A stretch of DNA of 48,510 nt from Thermoplasmata archaeon (GCA_020696345.1 JAEHCK010000021.1:1-48510), one strand, 5' to 3'. Counted from the stretch's first letter, positions 36,075-45,643 are shown. The notes: generated by a model from the letters alone, not told the origin. Made by a program: numbers and translations.

Positions 36075-36893
36075 ATGACAAACAACGAAATTCGTGTGAT
36101 GAAGAAGAAGGTCTGTCTGATCGGTGACTCACGAGTAGGAAAAACCTCGCTGCTTACACGATATATTAAAGATGACTACTTTGATCAGTATATAGCAACT
36201 ATTAGTGCAAAGATCTTCAAAAAGGATCTGCAAGTTACAGTTGAAAACAATGGCACTACTAATGTAATTAATATGAGCCTTAGTATCTGGGATCTGATCG
36301 GCCACCGCGACCAGGAATACTGGTTACTAATGAAAAAGTACTATATGAATACCGATGGTGTACTGTTCGTTTGTGACCTGACCTCAAAAAAGTCGTTGAG
36401 AAGTCTCCAAGATTGGATCTCTTCGTTATTTAACACAATAGGTATGGTACCATTCATCGTAATGGTAAATAAGTCCGATCTGGGATCAGAGGCTCAGTTC
36501 AATGAGCAAGATCTCACCGATTTAACAAAACGATACAATTCAGATTTCTTCTATACAAGTGCATTGACCGGGGCAAATGTTAACTTATCGTTTCAAAGCT
36601 TGAGTGAGATAATGGCTAAATACACTATCCGCGTGGAAAATATTAGTGAACCAAAAGATGTCCTTAATGAGATCATTATGAATTATTGTGTACTTCATGG
36701 TGGTCGAGATCAAGGCCTGCCGATCATTAATCACCAATTCAAGCTGGCCGGAGCAGACATCAATGCACCCACCAAACAAAGTCTGATCCAAGTGATCGAT
36801 CGGTTAACAGAGGTCACCATGAGTTTTAAGGGTAAGGATGTTGCTAAAGAAGAACGTGCCAAATATTTAAGATTTGTACATAAATTGCCATAG
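36075..36893 (+). CDS. Ras/Rab-like small GTPase with C-terminal extension (272 aa)
   Basis: All G boxes are visible: G1 GDSRVGKTS, a switch-I Thr in YIATISAK, G3 as WDLIGH (DxxG; His where Ras has Gln61), G4 NKSD, G5 TSAL. The GTPase domain ends near residue 180 and is followed by ~90 residues not typical of Rab proteins (PKDVLNEIIMNYCVLHGGRDQG...). No lipid-modification motif. It probably acts as a cytoplasmic molecular switch; substitution of the catalytic Gln predicts slow intrinsic hydrolysis. An ATG eight codons later is an alternative start. Confidence 0.88.
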   Translation: MTNNEIRVMKKKVCLIGDSRVGKTSLLTRYIKDDYFDQYIATISAKIFKKDLQVTVENNGTTNVINMSLSIWDLIGHRDQEYWLLMKKYYMNTDGVLFVCDLTSKKSLRSLQDWISSLFNTIGMVPFIVMVNKSDLGSEAQFNEQDLTDLTKRYNSDFFYTSALTGANVNLSFQSLSEIMAKYTIRVENISEPKDVLNEIIMNYCVLHGGRDQGLPIINHQFKLAGADINAPTKQSLIQVIDRLTEVTMSFKGKDVAKEERAKYLRFVHKLP

Positions 36894-36941
36894 GAATTTG
36901 ACGTATATACAATCACACTAAAAGTAATTAATAAAGTGGAT

Positions 36942-37090
36942 ATGAGAGATACCGCTTCAAGCCTTGTTTCGGTTGAAAATAAAAAGGTGCCTCAAGCGGA
37001 TCTTTGTTTGTTCTACCTATTGGCTTGATCGCGGTTGGTGCGGTAATAGTTTATTATTGGTATAAAAAAAAAGCCTCGCATAACTATTAA
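36942..37090 (+). pseudogene. Remnant of a surface protein's C-terminal membrane anchor
   Basis: In frame from about 36983 it reads GASSGSLFVLPIGLIAV..., a membrane span followed by YWYKKKASHNY and a stop, the usual end of an anchored archaeal surface protein. The upstream part (MRDTASSLVSVENKK from ATG 36942) lies in a different frame, shifted at an A5 run. It could be a decayed gene end or a small membrane protein with an assembly error. Confidence 0.4.
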
Positions 37091-37142
37091 TAAATAATGC
37101 ATTTTTTTTTATGACGTATATTGGAAACCCAAAGGAAAAGTC

Positions 37143-37332
37143 AAACTCGAACAATTTGTTGGCACAAATTATTCTTGAGCTAAGAATTCTTATAATAAAT
37201 AACATTGAGTAAAGAATTCTTACCCTGGTAAAATGCAAAACTCGAACAATTTGTTGGCACAAATTATTCTTAAGCTAAGAATTCTTATAATAAATAACAA
37301 TGAGTAAAGAATTCTTACCCTGGTAAAAGTAA
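37143..37332. repeat. Tandem 95-bp direct repeat with internal hairpins
   Basis: Two nearly identical 95-base units start at 37143 and 37238. Each holds GAACAATTTGT-TGG-CACAAATTATTC (hairpin) and AAGAATTCTTA palindromes. The hairpin resembles the first hairpin of the repeats at 31848, 34628 and 35700. Confidence 0.8.
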
Positions 37333-37344
37333 AAAGTATATTTT

Positions 37345-37425
37345 AAACTTTTAAGATTTTACTTTTAAAATTTGACTTTTAAAAAAATGTGTTAATCATT
37401 TATCTTTTGGCTTAGCATTTTTTTA
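37345..37425 (+). repeat. Dispersed T-rich element, copy c
   Basis: CTTTTAAGATTTTACTTTTA followed by AAAAAAATG.../GCATTTTTTT, like copies at 20141 and 48279. It abuts the 3' end of the minus-strand PKD gene, so it may act as a terminator from either side. Confidence 0.6.
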
Positions 37426-37432
37426 TTTATAT

Positions 37433-39742
37433 CTAGGTTTTTCTCTTAACTTCGATCTCCACCCATTCGGAATATATATCGTCCATGGGGTTCGGGTCTT
37501 GGCCAGGGTCGATGTAGATCTCGTTTGTTAATGTATTATTGGTAACATTGACCGCCGGTGAGGCGGTATAATTAGTCATCTCATATTGGAATGGTAAGCT
37601 TGGGAGTATTACAGTGTAATTGAATAACATAAATGATGGACCATCGTATTCTATATTTAGCTTTATCACATGCGTATCCGAGATGGGAATGGTGTGATTG
37701 GATTTCAAAGTCATTTCAATTATTTCGATTAACGGCCCAGTAGAATCAGTTGGTCCCACAGCACCTTCGATCTCATAATCTACATTACCAAACAAAACAT
37801 AATCAATATCATCCACAAGTAATAATTCCCGGGAACCTTCATTAGATACTATATCAGTAATCATTGCTTCCATCATCGTCTCATACGCAGTAACTTCTAT
37901 TTCGGTTATTTCGCCATTGCCATTTTCATCGATCGATTGACGGGTGAATGATGTATAGATGGATGAATATTGGGTTGTAATTATATATACCTCAATACTG
38001 TCCCAACTGGTAAATTCAAAGGTCGTATTCGAAATACCTGGTCGAAATCGTTTTAGATAAATATCAAGCCGGAGGTCCTGGTCTTCGGAAAGCTCTATTT
38101 CTTTGTAATAATAATCATATTCAATATCCTCTGAAATAAAATAATAACATCCAAGTGAAAACTTACCAGGTGGAACGTTCATTTCATAAAAGCCATCACT
38201 ATCTGAATAAGTGTAGTTATAATGATCCCTTTCATTATAAACAGTTATATCCGCGTCCTCTAATGGCTCCTGGGTCTCATCGTCATACACGTAACCAAAT
38301 ATTCTAGCGGTTTCGGGCGGGACCTTATCCAGAGGAATATCGACTTCCGTACCCTTGTTCTTGACAACCGTTACCTCGTCCGAGTATGAATAGTACCCAT
38401 CCTCACCATAGATATCCAGCCAATATTCGCCTTCAGGTGTATTAAACTCAAAATACCCTGAACCATCGGTCTCTGTTCCTTCATCGAAATCATCATACCA
38501 GTTCATGCCATATATATCGACCCACACACCTTCCAACGGCTCTTCGGTCTCGTTATCATAAACATGACCAAATACGCCCGTGCCTTTGAACACGTGAATG
38601 ACCGTGATCAGGATGCTGTCATTATCCCTACCGCCCTTTCCATCATCAACCGTTAATGTAACATTATAGACATCTTCCAGGTCGTATGGATGTTCTACTT
38701 TCTTACCAACATCCTTATTACCATCACCAAAATTCCAGGTATATGTAAGTTCATCACCATCGGGGTCTGTGGAAAGTGAACCGTCGAAGTTAACTTTTTC
38801 ATCAACTTCTGAGTTTTTATTATCTCCAGCGTCTGCAGTTGGGGGGGTATTCACTATTAAAACCAAAGAAGTTTCAGACTTACCATCATGTTCATCAGTT
38901 ACTATTAGTTCGATTATATGCGTGCCCGCCGATAGATTTGCATAGAATGTTTCAGCAGTTCCGATCAGACCATCGATATTCGAGGTCCAGCTGTAAAACA
39001 GATCATGACCGTCCGGGTCGATACATGCCGAGCAATCAAAATATATCTCCGAATCGATCAAGAATACTTCGTTATATTTAGGTGAAGTTATCGAAGCCAC
39101 GGGTAATTTATTTTTCAAGATCTCAATAACAAATTCCTTTTCGTTCTTGCTTAGGCCGTCACTCACTTCTAGTGTTATAGTATGCGTGCCCAGTGAAAGA
39201 TTGGTCTCCAGTATTTCCGAAAAACCCAAAATACCATCAATATCCGAACGCCATGTGAAGTTCAGAGTCGATGCATAATCTGATGAGCAATTACTTGCAT
39301 TAAATAAGATAAACTCTGTGGAATAATATTCCTTATCCGTACCTGGAAAGTCACTCACTACCGATGGAATGGGAAATACAGATATATTGATCAATGTGAA
39401 ATCTTCTGCGCCTGACGTATCTTTAACAATGAGTTGAATCTCATGTTTGCCAATGTCCAGTCGAGAAAGAAAACTTTTTTCATCACCAAATTCACCCGAT
39501 ATATTGGAGCTCCAATAATATGACAGCTTATCACCATCAGGGTCAGAGCTGGATACCGCCGCGAATTCGATCTCATCGTTTACCGAAAAGGCGGAACCTT
39601 CTGTGGGTGAGTCTATTATTGCACTTGGCCGATCGTTTTTTTCCTTTTCTACTGCAAGAGGAACAATAATTATTGCAACGAGAATCACTACTACTACAAC
39701 TACCGATAATATTGCAAGAGCCATCTTCTGTGTGACCATCAT
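37433..39742 (-). CDS. PKD/carboxypeptidase-regulatory-domain surface protein (769 aa)
   Basis: Start placed at the ATG at 39742 (MMVTQKMALAIL), preceded by GGGGGTGT; the longer frame to 39865 has no ribosome site and no sensible N-terminus. A membrane span (about 8-30) acts as signal anchor, so the protein is held at its N-terminus with the rest outside. Three or four Ig/PKD-like domains follow (SSSDPDGDKLSYYWSSN, CSDYASTLNFTWRSD, CIDPDGHDLFYSWTSN), then a canonical PKD (LSTDPDGDELTYTWNFGDG). Next come two carboxypeptidase-regulatory-like domains (GHVYDNETEEPLEGVWVDIYG; GYVYDDETQEPLEDADITVYN) and a C-terminal region with an EF-hand-like loop (DENGNGEITEIE). No catalytic domain is visible; likely structural or adhesive. 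Confidence 0.82.
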   Translation of the reverse strand: MMVTQKMALAILSVVVVVVILVAIIIVPLAVEKEKNDRPSAIIDSPTEGSAFSVNDEIEFAAVSSSDPDGDKLSYYWSSNISGEFGDEKSFLSRLDIGKHEIQLIVKDTSGAEDFTLINISVFPIPSVVSDFPGTDKEYYSTEFILFNASNCSSDYASTLNFTWRSDIDGILGFSEILETNLSLGTHTITLEVSDGLSKNEKEFVIEILKNKLPVASITSPKYNEVFLIDSEIYFDCSACIDPDGHDLFYSWTSNIDGLIGTAETFYANLSAGTHIIELIVTDEHDGKSETSLVLIVNTPPTADAGDNKNSEVDEKVNFDGSLSTDPDGDELTYTWNFGDGNKDVGKKVEHPYDLEDVYNVTLTVDDGKGGRDNDSILITVIHVFKGTGVFGHVYDNETEEPLEGVWVDIYGMNWYDDFDEGTETDGSGYFEFNTPEGEYWLDIYGEDGYYSYSDEVTVVKNKGTEVDIPLDKVPPETARIFGYVYDDETQEPLEDADITVYNERDHYNYTYSDSDGFYEMNVPPGKFSLGCYYFISEDIEYDYYYKEIELSEDQDLRLDIYLKRFRPGISNTTFEFTSWDSIEVYIITTQYSSIYTSFTRQSIDENGNGEITEIEVTAYETMMEAMITDIVSNEGSRELLLVDDIDYVLFGNVDYEIEGAVGPTDSTGPLIEIIEMTLKSNHTIPISDTHVIKLNIEYDGPSFMLFNYTVILPSLPFQYEMTNYTASPAVNVTNNTLTNEIYIDPGQDPNPMDDIYSEWVEIEVKRKT

Positions 39743-40094
39743 ATAAATACACCCCCTAATTGAGTGTTTGTTAATTATTGTACTAATTAATATGATTTTC
39801 GGTAGTGGTTTATTAATTGAGTCTCGGTCCACTGGCTTACCCCTCGCAAAAAGTTTTACGGTCATCCCAAAACTCGGGGTTTGCCTGCTCGTTCACCGTA
39901 CTTCTTCCGGCACACCACAGAAATACCAGATATTATTATCCTTGGTCAGCCTGCTCAGTAACCGATCAACCCTTACTCCTTTCCCCTTAACCCTGATCCC
40001 TAATTACAACTCTCACACTTCTACACTCACACACCCACACACTTAAAAGCAATGCACATTTTCAAATCATCAATAATGAGAAAATAAATAGAAG
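39743..40094. other. Gene-free stretch upstream of the PKD gene
   Basis: Holds the ribosome site for the minus-strand PKD gene and C/A-rich low-complexity sequence (CTCACACTTCTACACTCACAC near 40011-40045). No gene, RNA motif or repeat shared with the rest of the window was seen. Confidence 0.4.
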
Positions 40095-40167
40095 TGGGCC
40101 GAGGGAGAATTGAACACCCGATCTCTGCCTTGTAAGGGCAGCGTCATAACCACTAGACCACCGGCCC
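40095..40167 (-). tRNA. tRNA-Val (anticodon TAC)
   Basis: 73-nt cloverleaf on the minus strand: acceptor stem GGGCCGG with TCGGCCC (one G-U), D arm with TGGTCTAGTGGTTA, anticodon stem CTGCC/GGCAG with loop CTTACAA (anticodon TAC), T arm TCGGGTGTTCAATTCTCCC, discriminator A. CCA is not encoded and no intron is present. No integrase or duplicated 3' end is nearby. Confidence 0.95.
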
Positions 40168-40403
40168 GCGTAGATTTGATTTAGCTTTATTTCAAATAAC
40201 AAATTTCAAACAATATTCAAATCTGTTTGAAATTTTGGTCTTTGGAACATTGATGCTTGTTTGGAACTTGTTATTTGGTACTTGGAATTTAATTTAAGTG
40301 TATTTCAACATTATTTTTTTCATCATTCCCAAAATTGGGAGTAGAACTTAAATTTGTTACCTTGATAAAATTGCATATATAAAAGAAATTTGGTATTGTA
40401 GTG

Positions 40404-43400
40404 CTATTTGTTTTTTATATTGGTCAAAAGGTCTTTTACACGCATGTTCTTGTTCTGTGTGTTCTGGCCCGGTGGTGGTGGCGCCTGGCCAATCTCATGA
40501 ACCTGGCTGCGGTCATGAACAACCACATCCTTATTAGTATTAGATATCGGTATTAATGGATCGGAATGTCTGCTCTCTGGCGCTTCTAATTTGCCACTGT
40601 CTGCATTGGTATAGCCCGGGCTTGTACTCATCAATTCGTGCTCGGGCTTTGGTTTAGGCTCCGGTTTTGCTTGGTACTTTTTAAACAACAGAAATACCAC
40701 TATTAGGATCATTAGGGCAAATACACCGCCCGCTGCCAAACCCCATACCTGTAAAAGATCATCTTGTGATCTTTTGGGGTTAAGGTCAAGCTCAAATCTC
40801 GCCGTGCCTATCTCATTATCATCATCTCGAACTTTTAGTATGATCTCGTACTTGCCATTTTTTGCAAATGTATGGTTCGGACCTGGCATGTGCGATTTTG
40901 ACCCGTCACCGAAATCCCAGGTGTAATTCAGGGTGGCTATATCAGATGCGGAGTCTATCAAACCGTCCTCGGTCAAATTGGCAGCAAAGGTGACGGTCAG
41001 CCCATCTTCATGTATATGTACAACGCCTGGTTCGGGACTTGGCATACGGTTCTTCACATTTACCTTGATTTCGAGAGTATCTGAACCTATTTCTGAATTA
41101 TCTTTCACTGTAAATGTGATCACGTACTCACCTGCGAACGCGTAATTGTACTTGATCAGTCCGGTTTTGGATGTGTTCAACCGTGCCTCCTGTTCGGAAG
41201 GTGACATCATGGTTTTGACAATTATCTTGTCCTCGGATGCATCAAACTGGCCATCAAGATTATAATCGAGCCAAACTTCGGTATATTCATTTCCATCACC
41301 AAACGTCCAGATCCAATCCATGACAAAACCGTCTTTATCAATTGTCTCGGTGCAGTCCAGCTCGATGACATCGTCTTCATAGACCGTGCCCTCGATATAA
41401 TTAAAAAGATCTACGGTCCGTGCTTCGGAATTCACCAGTATCGGGTTGGTCTTGAGTTTGGCAACTGGCGGACTGTTCGTGATTTCGAACTTAACCGAGG
41501 TCTCTGACCACTGGCCAGTCACGTCGACGACCTTTAATTTTACGGTGTATGTGCCCGGTTCGGTAAATTGATGGGTAACATTACGCTCGGTGGCAAACGG
41601 GCTTCCATCACCAAAGTCCCAGGTGTACGAATCGATCAATGCGGTCGGTTCCGAGGTGCTGTTGAAATATATTATTTCATAAGTATACGTATATGTATCT
41701 GATTTCCCTTGAATCGTTTTTGCTTCAAAACTTGCGGTGGGTTTAATTCTGGAAACATCATAAATGTAAGTCCCTTCGAGAGGTTTGCGGATCGAGTTGG
41801 GTGATAATGCCAGGTCGGTGGCACTGAAATAATAATAGATGATCGTTTTAAATGATTGGTTTGGTATTGTGCAGTTGTAACGATCGGGATTGGTTGCAGT
41901 TGTAGGTTGTAACATTATATCGGTGAACCATTCTGTGTTATTGATATTGTAATGTAGGTATAATGTCTCTGGTGCAAGACCCAGATTATCTGTTATATTA
42001 ACATAAAAATTATAAGGTTCGCCAAATGTGCCCGCCACATCATTATTCTGGTCATGAACGATCACAGGTGGCACAGTGTCATTCGCCATATTGAACGAAT
42101 ACCAAGTATCGATGTCGCCCTCATCAACATCCTGGGGTGAGCAGATATATGTGCCGTCGAAATTCTGCTCCTGTGTACGAATATAATAATGCACGATGGT
42201 ATCGTAATTATCGATCCTGATCTTCCCAGAATATTCCAAGTCATTGCCTGTCTTTGACATCTGGACCGGTATCTTCATCCCGCTTTTATCTTCTAAAAAG
42301 AAAAGATAGATGTTATTCTCGTCAAGATCGAAACTTTCGATCGATGCTTTGATCTCAAACACGCCCGTGGTATCCTCAGAGTCGTTCAATGGTGTGTGCC
42401 TGATCTGTATCGGTGTCAGGAACAATTCGAGAAAATCATCCCAATGCTCGGCTGAAAAACTTAGCTTGGAGATGTATTGCTGATTATATGAATTATCGGG
42501 GAAATAAATGGTGGGTCCGCGCGCATCTGGCTGACCCGAGCCATGGACAAATCGTATTATAGTTTGATTATATTCGACATTGATTGCATTTGCGGCGCTC
42601 CGCATTGCTGGAGACGCATTGGTATCGAAGGCTATCAGGTCTGCAAAATGGAACAGGTCGCGCATATATTTCCTACGCTCAGGTGCCATGGAATTCGTGC
42701 GCGCTTTCGAGATCACTGAATAATTATCAACAATATTACTGGATAGTACATCTGCAAAATTGTTTATAAGAGGTATCAGGTATTTATCGAACCTGTTTAG
42801 ATCAACGCTTGCGTAGGTGATATACTTCGACTCTCGAGATGTCTCGGCCTTATACTGTTCTTTGAACTCATCTGAGATCATAATCGCCAGCTCTGCTGCG
42901 GATATTGTAGGGTTGGATACAAGATAACCTATGGGGCCATAATAGTCCCAACCCGGGTTTGGCTCTTCTTCAGGTGAACCGGTAAAATAATCAGCATAAG
43001 GTATGAATTCGTAAGCCGCCTCCAATGTGCCGATCCAGCAAATATCAAAGCTTATGATATCTATCTTTGAATTATATGTGGTTTTAATTTCTTCAAAAGC
43101 GCGTTGCATCTCCCACAGGTCCAGCCAGCCACCATCACTCTCATCATTACAGATGCCGCGTGTATTTGTTTTGGTTTTAGTTTTGGTTGTTGTCGAGCCT
43201 TGGTCGGTAGATGCAGCCGAACCGCCCCGGCCATTGCTGAAAATTCCCTCGCCATGGTCCCACATCACAAGTAGATAATGCTCGGCCGAATAGTTGCCCA
43301 AGGACCAATGTAGAAAATTCTTAAAAGTGAGCTCGGAAGCCATGTTAAGCTCGCCAAGGATCCACATGTTCTCGTCTTGAGTATAATTATAAAATTCCTT

Positions 43401-43784
43401 CGAATCCTTGTCGTGCTCGATATAGAACCGCCTCGTATCTGACCAATCACCATTTGAATCGGTATATCCATTGTTTATATTCCCATTTGGATGACGGTCG
43501 AACTGGACTAGGATGTTCACCTCATCCGATGACCCAGCCAGTTCGAGTTCATTCATATCCTCCACGCCGAAATATTCCAGTGAATTATCGCCAGCCATGT
43601 ACACCATGACCGTCCATTTTTTGGGTGTTGATGTATTAGTGTCTGCACGAGTTTGAGATAGGCTGCTTGGACCAGTTGAAATTACCTTTGTACTCGCCTG
43701 GGTTAAATGCATTAGTAGTAATAGAATAACTATTACTGTTAAAAAGAATTTTATTATAACCGGATTAATAATTTTTGAATGAAT
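40404..43784 (-). CDS. Clostripain-family (C11) surface protease with PKD domains (about 1126 aa)
   Basis: Protease domain: WTVMVYMAGDNSLEYFGVEDMNE, catalytic H177 in VMWDHGEG, C249 in FDICWIGTLEAAYEF (canonical FDACLMG). Between them lies a TTTKTKTKT linker, where family members are often cleaved. Ig-like domains, three PKD domains (YTWDFGDG, WIWTFGDG, YTWDFGDG; the second with a DYNLDGQFDASED calcium loop), a membrane span (GLAAGGVFALMILIVVFLLF) and a Lys/Pro-rich cytoplasmic tail follow. The first ATG (43712) would omit the signal sequence. The frame upstream encodes HSKIINPVIIKFFLTVIVILLLL, and GGTGAG stands three bases before ATT at 43784, so ATT is the best start. Acts outside the cell on proteins. 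Confidence 0.82.
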   Translation of the reverse strand: MHSKIINPVIIKFFLTVIVILLLLMHLTQASTKVISTGPSSLSQTRADTNTSTPKKWTVMVYMAGDNSLEYFGVEDMNELELAGSSDEVNILVQFDRHPNGNINNGYTDSNGDWSDTRRFYIEHDKDSKEFYNYTQDENMWILGELNMASELTFKNFLHWSLGNYSAEHYLLVMWDHGEGIFSNGRGGSAASTDQGSTTTKTKTKTNTRGICNDESDGGWLDLWEMQRAFEEIKTTYNSKIDIISFDICWIGTLEAAYEFIPYADYFTGSPEEEPNPGWDYYGPIGYLVSNPTISAAELAIMISDEFKEQYKAETSRESKYITYASVDLNRFDKYLIPLINNFADVLSSNIVDNYSVISKARTNSMAPERRKYMRDLFHFADLIAFDTNASPAMRSAANAINVEYNQTIIRFVHGSGQPDARGPTIYFPDNSYNQQYISKLSFSAEHWDDFLELFLTPIQIRHTPLNDSEDTTGVFEIKASIESFDLDENNIYLFFLEDKSGMKIPVQMSKTGNDLEYSGKIRIDNYDTIVHYYIRTQEQNFDGTYICSPQDVDEGDIDTWYSFNMANDTVPPVIVHDQNNDVAGTFGEPYNFYVNITDNLGLAPETLYLHYNINNTEWFTDIMLQPTTATNPDRYNCTIPNQSFKTIIYYYFSATDLALSPNSIRKPLEGTYIYDVSRIKPTASFEAKTIQGKSDTYTYTYEIIYFNSTSEPTALIDSYTWDFGDGSPFATERNVTHQFTEPGTYTVKLKVVDVTGQWSETSVKFEITNSPPVAKLKTNPILVNSEARTVDLFNYIEGTVYEDDVIELDCTETIDKDGFVMDWIWTFGDGNEYTEVWLDYNLDGQFDASEDKIIVKTMMSPSEQEARLNTSKTGLIKYNYAFAGEYVITFTVKDNSEIGSDTLEIKVNVKNRMPSPEPGVVHIHEDGLTVTFAANLTEDGLIDSASDIATLNYTWDFGDGSKSHMPGPNHTFAKNGKYEIILKVRDDDNEIGTARFELDLNPKRSQDDLLQVWGLAAGGVFALMILIVVFLLFKKYQAKPEPKPKPEHELMSTSPGYTNADSGKLEAPESRHSDPLIPISNTNKDVVVHDRSQVHEIGQAPPPPGQNTQNKNMRVKDLLTNIKNK

Positions 43785-44160
43785 GGGCTCACCGATCGTT
43801 GGGTTAAATAATTAATGACTTAGTTATTATTATGAAGATAGGGATGTATTTATCGACCGTTCCAATGGGTTACTAATGTGAACCACTTGTGGAAGGGTGA
43901 CCACTGCAATGAATTATCGTTTACGATCGTTTGGGGAGGGGGGACCACTGCAATGAATTACCATTTACAATCGTTGGGTGAGGGGGGACCACTGCAATGG
44001 ATTATTGTTTATTTCAACATGATAATTCTATTTTTACCTAAATTAGGAGAAGAACCTATAGATCTATTAATTAATTTTATTATATAACGTTGTTGTACTA
44101 TAATAAATAATTTTTCTTACCCCTGTTGTGAAAACTACCAATTTTTCGGTTTCGTTAATA
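43785..44160. other. Intergenic region with a 44-bp tandem repeat
   Basis: Apart from the repeat at 43899-44015 it is AT-rich. TTTTTACCTAAATTAGGAGA near 44031 recurs with one or two changes at about 35829. No gene seen. Confidence 0.5.
43899..44015. repeat. 44-bp tandem repeat (two full copies and a partial third)
   Basis: Units start at 43899, 43943 and 43987, each beginning GACCACTGCAATG and ending in a G-rich run (GGGGAGGGGG, GGTGAGGGGG). Non-coding; 44 is not a multiple of three. Confidence 0.85.
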
Positions 44161-44460
44161 TTAGTCACCAAATATGAATCCGACACCGGCGGCGGCGCCT
44201 TCCTCGTCTTTTTTAAATTTAGAATAAATATCTTCTGCTGTGGTGCCCGTCTCGACATCACCGAGCTCTTTGAAGAGTTCTTTTGCACGGCCTAGGGCAG
44301 CATCGTCGCCCTCTATCAGAACAAATTGCACTTCTTTTTCGATTGTTAAAGCTCCCGCATCGCGCTGGGTAATGCTTTGACGGCTAATTAGATCATCTTT
44401 AAGGATCTCTTTGATCTTATTCTTATTTTCGTTGGGAACACTGAATATTACATATGTCAT
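44161..44460 (-). CDS. Small protein of unknown function (99 aa)
   Basis: Start placed at the ATG with AAGGTGAT three bases upstream (MTYVIFSVPNENKNKIKE), not the longer in-frame ATG at 44499. Alternating strands and helices (TYVIFSVP, IEKEVQFVLIEGDDAALGRAKELFKELG) resemble a ferredoxin-like or ACT-like fold. The C-terminus is acidic, then glycine-rich (EGAAAGVGFIFGD). Soluble; no motif points to a function. Confidence 0.75.
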   Translation of the reverse strand: MTYVIFSVPNENKNKIKEILKDDLISRQSITQRDAGALTIEKEVQFVLIEGDDAALGRAKELFKELGDVETGTTAEDIYSKFKKDEEGAAAGVGFIFGD

Positions 44461-44533
44461 TATATCACCTTTTCTAATATTATGATCGATTATGATCAAT
44501 TGAGATTATCCTTAATTAGGAAACTACGATTTA

Positions 44534-44729
44534 AAATATGTGGTTGAGATATCAAGATGTTGTACATATCGAAGAGATAACAGGATGTTGGATATATCGA
44601 AGAGATGTCAGGATGTTCTATATGTCGCTGAGATTTTGGAATGTTCTAAGTGTCGCTGAGATTTCAGGATGTTCCAAATGACGCTGAGATGTCAGGATGT
44701 TCAAAATGTCGCTGAGATTCCAGGATGCA
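44534..44729. repeat. 28-bp repeat array 2, B-type units (seven, reverse orientation)
   Basis: Seven contiguous 28-base units start at 44534, 44562, 44590, 44618, 44646, 44674 and 44702. Most end CAGGATGTT and contain GTCGCTGAGAT or TCGAAGAGAT. They are reverse complements of the B units at 22489-22740. Confidence 0.9.
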
Positions 44730-44754
44730 TAAATGAATTAACGAAAATAAATCA

Positions 44755-44894
44755 GACATCTTGATAATTAATCGAAATATAGAACATCCTAATAATGATT
44801 TGCAACGTCCAACATCCTAACAATTAATCGAAATATCCAACATCCTAATAATGAATTGTAACGTCCAACATCCTAATAAAAAATCGAAATATAC
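44755..44894. repeat. 28-bp repeat array 2, A-type units (five, two alternating subtypes)
   Basis: Five contiguous 28-base units start at 44755, 44783, 44811, 44839 and 44867, most beginning AACATCCTAA. Subtype one contains TTAATCGAAATAT, subtype two ATTGTAACGTCC; they alternate 1-2-1-2-1, a 56-base higher-order unit. The array stops 14 bases before the thymidylate kinase stop codon. Confidence 0.9.
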
Positions 44895-44908
44895 TACCTC
44901 TTTGTGTG

Positions 44909-45643
44909 TTACGATATTCCATTCAACCTACTATTGACCACTTCTATTATTTCATTATGTATATCATCAATACTACGAATGGCATCCTTTTCTTCGTCAA
45001 CGCAATTTATGACCACCCAGTTTTCTCGTGCATTTGCCAGGTTTAGGTAAATGTCCACAACACGTTGTTGGTATTCGGTATCCGATTCATGTATATCCCG
45101 GTTTTTGTCTGCGTCCATGTAGCTTTTATGTTTTCTACCTTGCATGAGGTGTTGGGTGATGTCGACTGGTACATGAAGATATATGACTAGGTCTGGTTGT
45201 GGTAACGGGCTCTCCAGTGAGTCTATCCATGTGATGAACGATTCGCGTTCGGTTCCCGATAATTTTGCACCCTGATGAGCCAGGTTTGATTGTGTGTAAC
45301 GATCGGCAATGAACCATTTTCCAACTTTCAGTTCTCGCTGCAATTTATCCTTGACCTGGAACCTGTCGAGTGCGTATAGCAAACTCGGGATCTCGGGCGG
45401 GAGTGTTTCTAATGTTCCATACTCACCACGTAAATATTTGCCAACCAAAGAGCCGAACACCGTGTCGTATTGAGGAAACGATAACAGTTCAACCTCTCTT
45501 TGCAGGTCTAACAAATAGTCAAATAATAGCTTTGCCTGGGTATGCTTACCTGAGCTGTCAACACCCTCGATCACTATGAATTTACCAGACCCTTCCGGCC
45601 CATGTACATTCTCATGTGGGTGTGATCCCGAGTTCGCGTTCAT
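44909..45643 (-). CDS. tmk: Thymidylate kinase (244 aa)
   Basis: Phosphorylates dTMP to dTDP for DNA synthesis. P-loop GVDSSGKHTQ at residues 27-36, dTMP-binding DRF and DRYTQSNLAHQG motifs, and a lid-like region with QGRKHKSYMDADKNRD. A 19-residue N-terminal extension rich in Gly, His and Ser precedes the first beta strand (KFIVIEGVD), which is unusual for the family. Monocistronic, with a clear TATA box upstream. Confidence 0.92.
   Translation of the reverse strand: MNANSGSHPHENVHGPEGSGKFIVIEGVDSSGKHTQAKLLFDYLLDLQREVELLSFPQYDTVFGSLVGKYLRGEYGTLETLPPEIPSLLYALDRFQVKDKLQRELKVGKWFIADRYTQSNLAHQGAKLSGTERESFITWIDSLESPLPQPDLVIYLHVPVDITQHLMQGRKHKSYMDADKNRDIHESDTEYQQRVVDIYLNLANARENWVVINCVDEEKDAIRSIDDIHNEIIEVVNSRLNGIS

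Noticed and set aside
37433..39865. Longer start for the PKD protein at 39865
   Set aside because: The extra 41 residues are not signal-like and lack a ribosome site; ATG 39742 has GGGGGTGT upstream and begins a proper signal anchor.
40095..40167. tRNA-Val as an integration site of a mobile element
   Set aside because: No integrase, no duplicated tRNA 3' end, and flanking genes look like ordinary chromosomal surface genes.
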